A stretch of 64,000 bases of DNA from Gordionus sp. m RMFG-2023. Its lineage: Eukaryota > Nematomorpha > Gordioida > Chordodea > Parachordodidae. The notes beneath the pieces were generated by a model. The model was not told the DNA's origin and ran no database searches. It saw only the letters and a list, made by a program, of their open reading frames with translations. Position 1 is the first letter of the stretch. Every line of letters starts with the position of its first letter. The translations under genes were made by a program, and so were the position numbers. Positions 1 to 8,551 of the stretch are shown in pieces. The stretch spans positions 310,001 through 374,000 of the forward strand of contig NW_027050885.1 of NCBI RefSeq assembly GCF_954871325.1, in the 5' to 3' direction.

Positions 1-572
1 TGTGAAACATACGTAAAAATGCTTATCACGCGAAAATATAATAAATCCCATAGAAGGGATTTTAAAAATATAAAAAAACTCAAGAGATATTAAGGGTAAA
101 TCATTGCGTTAGGGTTAGGGTTAGAGGGTTAAGGTTAGGGTTAAGGTTAAGGTTTGTGTTAGATTTAGGGTTAGTAATAGTATTATATATATATATAAAT
201 AGAATATTTTAAAATTATTTTTCTAAGTTCATAAAGTATATATTAAAGTGTTTTTTATATATATATCTGAAACATACGTAAAAATGCTTATCACGCGAAA
301 ATATAATAAATCCCATAGAAGGGATTTTAAAAATATAAAAAAACTCAAGAGATATTAAGGGTAAATCATTGGGTTTGGGTTAGGGTTAGAGGTTTAAGGT
401 TAAGGTTAGGGTTAGTGTTAGGGTTAAGGTTAGTGTTAGATTTAGGGTTAGTAATAGTATTAAATATATAGAATATAATAAGATTATTTTAAAATTTATT
501 TTCTAAGTTCATAAAGTATATATTAAAGTGTTTTATATATATTTATATGTGAAACATACGTAAAAATGCTTA

Positions 573-580
573 TCACGTGA
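573..580. promoter_or_regulatory. TCACGTGA palindrome (E-box / CDEI-like)
   Basis: Monomers with the CGTG form, such as the one starting at 548, contain the palindrome TCACGTGA. With the preceding A it gives ATCACGTG, an exact match to the yeast CDEI consensus RTCACRTG bound by Cbf1 and to general bHLH E-boxes. Other monomers carry CACGCG, and L monomers carry CACGTAA or CACTTAA. The motif is seen directly; any binding is inference. It recurs in many monomers at the same distance from the anchor. Confidence 0.35.
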
Positions 581-872
581 AAATATAATAAAACCCTTTC
601 AAGGAATTTTAAAAATATAAAAAAACTCAAGGGATATTAAGGGTTAAATCATTGAGTTAGGGTTAGGGTTAGAGGGTTAAGGTTAGGGTTAGGGTTAGTG
701 TTTTAGGGTTAGGGTTAGTGTTAGATTTAGGGTTAGTAATAGTATTGAATATATAGAATATAATAAGAATAGTTAAAAATTATTTTTATAAGTTCATAAA
801 GTATATATTAAAGTGTTTTTTATATATATATCTGAAACATACGTAAAAATGCTTATCACGCGAAAATATAAT

Positions 873-892
873 AAATCCCTTACAAGGGATTT
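873..892. repeat. Perfect 9 bp inverted repeat in the monomer
   Basis: Arms AAATCCCTT and AAGGGATTT flank a 2-base spacer (AC). The same position in all regular monomers holds a related dyad. The CCCTTAGAAGGG class keeps the 9 bp arms, the CCCATAGAAGGG class keeps 7 bp, and the CCCTTTCAAGGAA and CCCATTCAAGGAA classes are degraded. L monomers have TCCTTTAAAGGGA. It could be a dimeric protein site or simply a relic; nothing in the sequence decides. The arm class is a convenient label for monomer subfamilies. Confidence 0.85.
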
Positions 893-894
893 TA

Positions 895-905
895 AAAATA
901 TAAAA
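895..905 (-). other. Match to the budding-yeast ARS core (chance likely)
   Basis: The minus strand reads TTTTATATTTT, an exact match to the S. cerevisiae ARS consensus WTTTAYRTTTW. It occurs in most regular monomers at the same place. In DNA this AT-rich the match is weak evidence, and the consensus is meaningful only in budding yeasts. Noted because it is regularly spaced. Confidence 0.12.
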
Positions 906-938
906 AAACTCAAGAGATATTAAGGGTTAAATCATTGC

Positions 939-1080
939 GTTAGGGTTAGGGTTAGAGGTTTTAGGTTATGGTTAGGGTTAGGGTTAGTGTTAGGGTTAGG
1001 GTTAGAGTTAGTGTTAGATTTAGGGTTAGTAATAGTATTAAATATATAGAATATAATAAGATTATTTTAAAATTATTTTT
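939..1080 (+). repeat. C-free half-monomer with telomere-like block
   Basis: From 939 to 1080 the plus strand has no C at all (142 bases). This covers the telomere-like block and continues through the AT-rich tail up to CTAAGTTC. By contrast, 831-938 of the same monomer contains 15 C. Regular monomers repeat the pattern: the C-free tract begins after the CATTG segment and ends at TTTTTC or, in the GAATAGTT class, slightly later. L monomers break it with an ATCATT. Confidence 0.9.
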
Positions 1081-2318
1081 CTAAGTTCATAAAGCATATA
1101 TTAAAGTGTTTTATATATATATATGTGAAACATACGTAAAAATCCTTATCACGTGAAAATATAATAAAACCCATTCAAGGAATTTTAAAAATATAAAAAA
1201 ACTCAAGGGATATTAAGGCTTAAATCATTGAGTTAGGGTTAGGGTTAGAGGGTTAAGGTTAGAGTTAGGGTTAGTGTTGGGGTTAGGGTTAGTGTTAGAT
1301 TTAGGGTTAGTAATAGTATTAAATATATAGAATATAATAAGATTATTTTAAAATTTATTTTCTAAGTTCATAAAGTATATATTAAAGTGTTTTATATATA
1401 TTTATATGTGAAACATACGTAAAAATGCTTATCACGCGAAAATATAATTAATCCCTTACAAGGGATTTTAAAAATAACTAAAAACTCAAGAGATATTAAG
1501 GGTTAAATCATTGCGTTAGGGTTAGGGTTAGAGGTTTTAGGTTATGGTTAGGGTTAGGGTTAGTGTTAGGGTTAGGGTTAGAGTTAGTGTTAGATTTAGG
1601 GTTAGTAATAGTATTAAATATATAGAATATAATAAGATTATTTTAAAATTATTTTTCTAAGTTCATAAAGCATATATTAAAGTGTTTTATATATATATAT
1701 GTGAAACATACGTAAAAATCCTTATCACGTGAAAATATAATAAAACCCATTCAAGGAATTTTAAAAATATAAAAAAACTCAAGGGATATTAAGGCTTAAA
1801 TCATTGAGTTAGGGTTAGGGTTAGAGGGTTAAAGTTAGAGTTAGGGTTAGTGTTGGGGTTAGGGTTAGTGTTAGATTTAGGTTTAGTAATAGTATTAAAT
1901 ATATAGAATATAATAAGATTATTTTAAAATTATTTTTCTAAGTTCATAAAGTATATAATAGTGTTTTTTATATATATATGTGAAACATATGTAAAAATGC
2001 TTATCACGTGAAAATATAATAAAACCCTTCAAGGGATTTTTAAAATTTAAAAAAACTCAAGAGATATTAAGGGTTAAATCATTGAGTTAGGGTTAGAGGG
2101 TTAAGGTTAGGGTTAGTGTTAGGGTTAGTGTTAGGGTTAGTGTTAGATATAGGGTTAGTAATAGTATTAAATATATAGAATATAATAAGATTATTTTAAA
2201 ATTATTTTTCTAAGTTCATAATGTATATATTATAGTGTTTTTTATATATATATGTGAAATATAAGTAAAAATGCTTATCACGTAAAAATTTAATAAAATC
2301 CTTTAAAGGGATTTTAAA

Positions 2319-2360
2319 CGTTAAACCATCATAACCTAATAAACACCTTCTAGTAGGTAA
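2319..2360 (+). repeat. First L-specific segment (42 bp)
   Basis: The segment interrupts the A-rich part just after the inverted repeat. It contains CCATCATAACCTAATAAACA and the near-palindrome ACCTTCTAGTAGGT (2345-2358; 12 of 14 positions symmetric). The flanks TTTAAA and GTAAAA share TAAA, too short to call a target-site duplication. No known mobile element is recognised. Confidence 0.85.
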
Positions 2361-2470
2361 AATATAAAAAAACTCAAGGGATATTAAGGGTTAAATATTT
2401 GGGTTAGGGTTAAGGTTAGTAAATGTTTAAAATATATAGAATATATTAAATCATTTTAAAATTATTTTTC

Positions 2471-2549
2471 AAGGTATCTAGTTTAAAGAACTATAGGAAT
2501 TAATCTCTTTTAAGACATTATATATTATTAGTAAATTAATAAATAATAG
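2471..2549 (+). repeat. Second L-specific segment (79 bp)
   Basis: An AT-rich segment lies between ATTATTTTTC and TAAGTT, replacing the direct CTAAGTTC junction of regular monomers. It begins AAGGTATCTAG and ends AATAATAG. It always occurs together with the first L-specific segment, except in the 13913 chimera, which has only this one. No homology recognised. Confidence 0.85.
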
Positions 2550-2880
2550 TAAGTTTTTAAAGTAAATATTAAAGTGTTTTTTATATATATATCTGAAACA
2601 TACGTAAAAATGCTTATCACGCGAAAATATAATAAATCCCTTAGAAGGGATTTTAAAATTATAAAAAAACTTAAGAGATATTAAGGGTTAAATCATTGCG
2701 TTACGGTTAGGGTTATAGGGTTAAGGTTAGGGTTAGGGTTAGTGTTAGGGTTAGGGTTAAGGTTAGTGTTAGATTTAGGGTTAGTAATAGTATTAAATAT
2801 ATAGAATATAATAAGATTATTTTAAAATTATTTTTCTAAGTTCATAAAGTATATATTAAAGTGTTTTATATATATATATA

Positions 2881-5184
2881 TGTGAAACATACGTAAAAAT
2901 GCTTATCACGCGAAAATATAATAAATCCCATAGAAGGGATTTTAAAAATATAAAAAAACTCAAGAGATATTAAGGGTAAATCATTGCGTTAGGGTTAGGG
3001 TTAGAGGGTTAAGGTTAGGGTTAAGGTTAAGGTTTGTGTTAGATTTAGGGTTAGTAATAGTATTATATATATATATAAATAGAATATTTTAAAATTATTT
3101 TTCTAAGTTCATAAAGTATATATTAAAGTGTTTTTTATATATATATCTGAAACATACGTAAAAATGCTTATCACGCGAAAATATAATAAATCCCATAGAA
3201 GGGATTTTAAAAATATAAAAAAACTCAAGAGATATTAAGGGTAAATCATTGGGTTTGGGTTAGGGTTAGAGGTTTAAGGTTAAGGTTAGGGTTAGTGTTA
3301 GGGTTAAGGTTAGTGTTAGATTTAGGGTTAGTAATAGTATTAAATATATAGAATATAATAAGATTATTTTAAAATTTATTTTCTAAGTTCATAAAGTATA
3401 TATTAAAGTGTTTTATATATATTTATATGTGAAACATACGTAAAAATGCTTATCACGTGAAAATATAATAAAACCCTTTCAAGGAATTTTAAAAATATAA
3501 AAAAACTCAAGGGATATTAAGGGTTAAATCATTGAGTTAGGGTTAGGGTTAGAGGGTTAAGGTTAGGGTTAGGGTTAGTGTTTTAGGGTTAGGGTTAGTG
3601 TTAGATTTAGGGTTAGTAATAGTATTGAATATATAGAATATAATAAGAATAGTTAAAAATTATTTTTATAAGTTCATAAAGTATATATTAAAGTGTTTTT
3701 TATATATATATCTGAAACATACGTAAAAATGCTTATCACGCGAAAATATAATAAATCCCTTACAAGGGATTTTAAAAATATAAAAAAACTCAAGAGATAT
3801 TAAGGGTTAAATCATTGCGTTAGGGTTAGGGTTAGAGGTTTTAGGTTATGGTTAGGGTTAGGGTTAGTGTTAGGGTTAGGGTTAGAGTTAGTGTTAGATT
3901 TAGGGTTAGTAATAGTATTAAATATATAGAATATAATAAGATTATTTTAAAATTATTTTTCTAAGTTCATAAAGCATATATTAAAGTGTTTTATATATAT
4001 ATATGTGAAACATACGTAAAAATCCTTATCACGTGAAAATATAATAAAACCCATTCAAGGAATTTTAAAAATATAAAAAAACTCAAGGGATATTAAGGCT
4101 TAAATCATTGAGTTAGGGTTAGGGTTAGAGGGTTAAAGTTAGAGTTAGGGTTAGTGTTGGGGTTAGGGTTAGTGTTAGATTTAGGTTTAGTAATAGTATT
4201 AAATATATAGAATATAATAAGATTATTTTAAAATTATTTTTCTAAGTTCATAAAGTATATAATAGTGTTTTTTATATATATATGTGAAACATATGTAAAA
4301 ATGCTTATCACGTGAAAATATAATAAAACCCTTCAAGGGATTTTTAAAATTTAAAAAAACTCAAGAGATATTAAGGGTTAAATCATTGAGTTAGGGTTAG
4401 AGGGTTAAGGTTAGGGTTAGTGTTAGGGTTAGTGTTAGGGTTAGTGTTAGATATAGGGTTAGTAATAGTATTAAATATATAGAATATAATAAGATTATTT
4501 TAAAATTATTTTTCTAAGTTCATAATGTATATATTATAGTGTTTTTTATATATATATGTGAAATATAAGTAAAAATGCTTATCACGTAAAAATTTAATAA
4601 AATCCTTTAAAGGGATTTTAAACGTTAAACCATCATAACCTAATAAACACCTTCTAGTAGGTAAAATATAAAAAAACTCAAGGGATATTAAGGGTTAAAT
4701 ATTTGGGTTAGGGTTAAGGTTAGTAAATGTTTAAAATATATAGAATATATTAAATCATTTTAAAATTATTTTTCAAGGTATCTAGTTTAAAGAACTATAG
4801 GAATTAATCTCTTTTAAGACATTATATATTATTAGTAAATTAATAAATAATAGTAAGTTTTTAAAGTAAATATTAAAGTGTTTTTTATATATATATCTGA
4901 AACATACGTAAAAATGCTTATCACGCGAAAATATAATAAATCCCTTAGAAGGGATTTTAAAATTATAAAAAAACTTAAGAGATATTAAGGGTTAAATCAT
5001 TGCGTTACGGTTAGGGTTATAGGGTTAAGGTTAGGGTTAGGGTTAGTGTTAGGGTTAGGGTTAAGGTTAGTGTTAGATTTAGGGTTAGTAATAGTATTAA
5101 ATATATAGAATATAATAAGATTATTTTAAAATTATTTTTCTAAGTTCATAAAGTATATATTAAAGTGTTTTATATATATATATA
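2881..5184 (+). repeat. Ten-monomer HOR, copy 2 lacking two monomers (2304 bp)
   Basis: Monomer starts: 2881, 3146, 3428, 3711, 4004, 4283, 4557 (L), 4896. Lengths: 265, 282, 283, 293, 279, 274, 339, 289. It is copy 1 minus exactly 576 bp. The first part follows 1-1256, then the GTTAAAGTTAGAG form typical of the 1700 monomer appears. This is the product expected from unequal exchange between the similar 1124- and 1700-type monomers. Confidence 0.9.
4557..4895 (+). repeat. L monomer 2
   Basis: Haplotype CTTATCACGTAAAA / CAAGG / AGTTTTT, ending ATATATATCTG; same type as L1, 2304 bp to its left. Confidence 0.9.
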
Positions 5185-6119
5185 TGTGAAACATACGTAA
5201 AAATGCTTATCACGCGAAAATATAATAAATCCCATAGAAGGGATTTTAAAAATATAAAAAAACTCAAGAGATATTAAGGGTAAATCATTGCGTTAGGGTT
5301 AGGGTTAGAGGGTTAAGGTTAGGGTTAAGGTTAAGGTTTGTGTTAGATTTAGGGTTAGTAATAGTATTATATATATATATAAATAGAATATTTTAAAATT
5401 ATTTTTCTAAGTTCATAAAGTATATATTAAAGTGTTTTTTATATATATATCTGAAACATACGTAAAAATGCTTATCACGCGAAAATATAATAAATCCCAT
5501 AGAAGGGATTTTAAAAATATAAAAAAACTCAAGAGATATTAAGGGTAAATCATTGGGTTTGGGTTAGGGTTAGAGGTTTAAGGTTAAGGTTAGGGTTAGT
5601 GTTAGGGTTAAGGTTAGTGTTAGATTTAGGGTTAGTAATAGTATTAAATATATAGAATATAATAAGATTATTTTAAAATTTATTTTCTAAGTTCATAAAG
5701 TATATATTAAAGTGTTTTATATATATTTATATGTGAAACATACGTAAAAATGCTTATCACGTGAAAATATAATAAAACCCTTTCAAGGAATTTTAAAAAT
5801 ATAAAAAAACTCAAGGGATATTAAGGGTTAAATCATTGAGTTAGGGTTAGGGTTAGAGGGTTAAGGTTAGGGTTAGGGTTAGTGTTTTAGGGTTAGGGTT
5901 AGTGTTAGATTTAGGGTTAGTAATAGTATTGAATATATAGAATATAATAAGAATAGTTAAAAATTATTTTTATAAGTTCATAAAGTATATATTAAAGTGT
6001 TTTTTATATATATATCTGAAACATACGTAAAAATGCTTATCACGCGAAAATATAATAAATCCCTTACAAGGGATTTTAAAAATATAAAAAAACTCAAGAG
6101 ATATTAAGGGTTAAATCAT
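5185..6119 (+). repeat. Partial third copy of the left HOR
   Basis: Monomer starts: 5185, 5450, 5732, 6015. The sequence follows 2881-3815 closely and then switches at ATCATTCGG (against ATCATTGCG) in the monomer starting at 6015, where it passes into the three-monomer HOR. The switch is at the left edge of the telomere-like block. Confidence 0.85.
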
Positions 6120-7961
6120 TCGGTTAGGGTTATGGTTAGGGGGTTAGGGTTAGGGTTAGTGTTAGGGTTAAGGTTAGTGTTAGATTTAGGGTTAGTAATA
6201 GTATTAAATATATAGAATATAATAAGATTATTTTAAAATTATTTTTCTAAGTTCATAAAGTATATATTAAAGTGTTTTATATATATATATGTGAAACATA
6301 CGTAAAAATGCTTATCACGCGAAAATATAATTAATCCCTTACAAGGGATTTTAAAAATATAAAAAAACTCAAGAGATATTAAGGGTAAATCATTGGGTTA
6401 GGGTTAGGGTTAGAGGGTTAAGGTTAGGGTTAGGGTTAAGGTTAGTGTTAGATTTATGGTTAGTAATAGTATTAAATATATAGAATATAATAAGATTATT
6501 TTAAAATTTATTTTCTAAGTTCATAAAGTATATATTAAAGTGTTTTATATATATTTATATGTGAAACATACGTAAAAATGCTTATCACGTGAAAATATAA
6601 TAAAACCCTTTCAAGGAATTTTAAAAATATAAAAAAACTCAAGGGATATTAAGGGTTAAATCATTGAGTTAGGGTTAGGGTTAGAGGGTTAAGGTTAGGG
6701 TTAGGGTTAGGGTTAGTGTTTTAGGGTTAGGGTTAGTGTTAGATTTAGGGTTAGTAATAGTATTGAATATATAGAATATAATAAGAATAGTTAAAAATTA
6801 TTTTTATAAGTTCATAAAGTATATATTAAAGTGTTTTTTATATATATATCTGAAACATACGTAAAAATGCTTATCACGCGAAAATATAATAAATCCCTTA
6901 CAAGGGATTTTAAAAATATAAAAAAACTCAAGAGATATTAAGGGTTAAATCATTCGGTTAGGGTTATGGTTAGGGGGTTAGGGTTAGGGTTAGTGTTAGG
7001 GTTAAGGTTAGTGTTAGATTTAGGGTTAGTAATAGTATTAAATATATAGAATATAATAAGATTATTTTAAAATTATTTTTCTAAGTTCATAAAGTATATA
7101 TTAAAGTGTTTTATATATATATATGTGAAACATACGTAAAAATGCTTATCACGCGAAAATATAATTAATCCCTTACAAGGGATTTTAAAAATATAAAAAA
7201 ACTCAAGAGATATTAAGGGTAAATCATTGGGTTAGGGTTAGGGTTAGAGGGTTAAGGTTAGGGTTAGGGTTAAGGTTAGTGTTAGATTTATGGTTAGTAA
7301 TAGTATTAAATATATAGAATATAATAAGATTATTTTAAAATTTATTTTCTAAGTTCATAAAGTATATATTAAAGTGTTTTATATATATTTATATGTGAAA
7401 CATACGTAAAAATGCTTATCACGTGAAAATATAATAAAACCCTTTCAAGGAATTTTAAAAATATAAAAAAACTCAAGGGATATTAAGGGTTAAATCATTG
7501 AGTTAGGGTTAGGGTTAGAGTGTTAAGGTTAGGGTTAGGGTTAGGGTTAGTGTTTTAAGGTTAGGGTTAGTGTTAGATTTAGGGTTAGTAATAGTATTGA
7601 ATATATAGAATATAATAAGAATAGTTAAAAATTATTTTTATAAGTTCATAAAGTATATATTAAAGTGTTTTTTATATATATATCTGAAACATACGTAAAA
7701 ATGCTTATCACGCGAAAATATAATAAATCCCTTACAAGGGATTTTAAAAATATAAAAAAACTCAAGAGATATTAAGGGTTAAATCATTCGGTTAGGGTTA
7801 TGGTTAGGGGGTTAGGGTTAGGGTTAGTGTTAGGGTTTTAAGGTTAGTGTTAGATTTAGGGTTAGTAATATTATTAAATATATAGAATATAATAAGATTA
7901 TTTTAAAATTATTTTTCTAAGTTCATAAAGTATATATTAAAGTGTTTTATATATATATATA
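5732..7961 (+). repeat. Three-monomer tandem HOR (828/834 bp)
   Basis: Monomer starts: 5732, 6015, 6290; 6560, 6849, 7124; 7394, 7683. The order is a CCCTTTCAAGG monomer with GTGTTTTAGG, a TCTG monomer with ATTCGG, then an ATTAATCCC monomer with GTAAATCATTGGG. Periods are 828 and 834 bp, differing by one GGGTTA. The third copy lacks its last monomer and is followed by a different type at 7962. Confidence 0.88.
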
Positions 7962-8551
7962 TGTGAAACATACGTAAAAATGCTTATCACGCGAAAATAT
8001 AATTAATCCCTTACAAGGGATTTTAAAAATAACTAAAAACTCAAGAGATATTAAGGGTTAAATCATTGCGTTAGGGTTAGGGTTAGAGGTTTAAGGTTAT
8101 GGTTAGGGTTAGTGTTAGAGGTTTAAGGTTATGGTTAGGGTTAGTGTTAGATTTAGGGTTAGTAATAGTATTAAATATATAGAATATAATAAGATTATTT
8201 TAAAATTATTTTTCTAAGTTCATAAAGTATATATTAAAGTGTTTTATATATATATATGTGAAACATACGTAAAAATGCTTATCACGCGAAAATATAATTA
8301 ATCCCTTACAAGGGATTTTAAAAATAACTAAAAACTCAAGAGATATTAAGGGTTAAATCATTGCGTTAGGGTTAGGGTTAGAGGTTTAAGGTTATGGTTA
8401 GGGTTAGTGTTAGAGGTTTAAGGTTATGGTTAGGGTTAGTGTTAGATTTAGGGTTAGTAATAGTATTAAATATATAGAATATAATAAGATTATTTTAAAA
8501 TTATTTTTCTAAGTTTATAAAGCATATATTTAAGTGTTTTATATATATATA
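7962..8551 (+). repeat. Tandem doublet of a 295 bp monomer
   Basis: Monomer starts 7962 and 8257, both 295 bp. Both have ATTAATCCC, the AACTAAAAACTC segment, and a duplicated AGGTTTAAGGTTATGG element in the telomere-like block. Related monomers recur at 13046 and 17590. Confidence 0.85.

Larger units (their letters stand above)
831..1123 (+). repeat. Representative regular monomer (293 bp)
   Basis: This monomer is used as a reference. Anchor TCTGAAACATACG is at 831-843 and the CACGCG site at 857-862. A perfect inverted repeat lies at 873-892. An A-rich segment follows (about 893-910), then CAAGAGATATTAAGGG. The telomere-like block is at about 939-1027 and mixes TTAGGG with TTAGTG, TTAGAG and TTAGAT. 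An AT-rich tail (about 1028-1080), CTAAGTTCATAAAG (1081-1094) and a TA run (about 1112-1123) complete it. Direct counting gives 76 G+C in 293 bases (26%). Other regular monomers differ mainly in the anchor (TGTG or TCTG), the arm sequence of the inverted repeat, the CACGNN site, and the number and order of hexamers. Confidence 0.93.
2253..2591 (+). repeat. L monomer 1 (reference, 339 bp)
   Basis: Compared with a regular monomer, L has a 42-base segment (2319-2360) between TTTTAAA and AATATAAAAAAAC, a telomere-like block cut to about 25 bases (GGGTTAGGGTTAAGGTTAG), and a 79-base segment (2471-2549) between ATTATTTTTC and TAAGTT. The first segment holds AACCTAA, which is telomere-like in the opposite orientation, and a near-palindrome at 2345-2358. 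The second holds TAGTT/AACTA arms at 2479-2493. Haplotype: CTTATCACGTAAAA start, CAAGG in the middle, AGTTTTTAAAG near the end. Whether the two segments were gained by L or lost by the others cannot be told. Confidence 0.92.
1..2880 (+). repeat. Ten-monomer HOR, copy 1 (2880 bp)
   Basis: Monomer starts: 1, 266, 548, 831, 1124, 1407, 1700, 1979, 2253 (L), 2592. Lengths: 265, 282, 283, 293, 283, 293, 279, 274, 339, 289. Bases 1-1256 match 2881-4136 with no difference that I could see. The monomers at 1124 and 1700 are near copies of each other, 576 bp apart; the 1407 monomer between them has ATTAATCCC and an AACTAAAAACTC segment. The window opens exactly on a monomer start. Confidence 0.9.

Noticed and set aside
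895-905. Replication origin (yeast ARS core) in every monomer
   Set aside because: The exact 11-base match is expected often in DNA this AT-rich, and the taxon is unknown; kept only as a low-confidence note.
2319-2549. The L-specific segments as inserted transposon or SINE remnants
   Set aside because: They have no convincing target-site duplications, terminal repeats, RNA polymerase III boxes or tails, and always occur together; the short palindromes are within what AT-rich DNA gives.
1-5184. Assembly duplication as the source of the identical left copies
   Set aside because: Not excluded, but copy 2 differs by a precise two-monomer deletion and later single-base changes, which a simple assembly repeat would not create.
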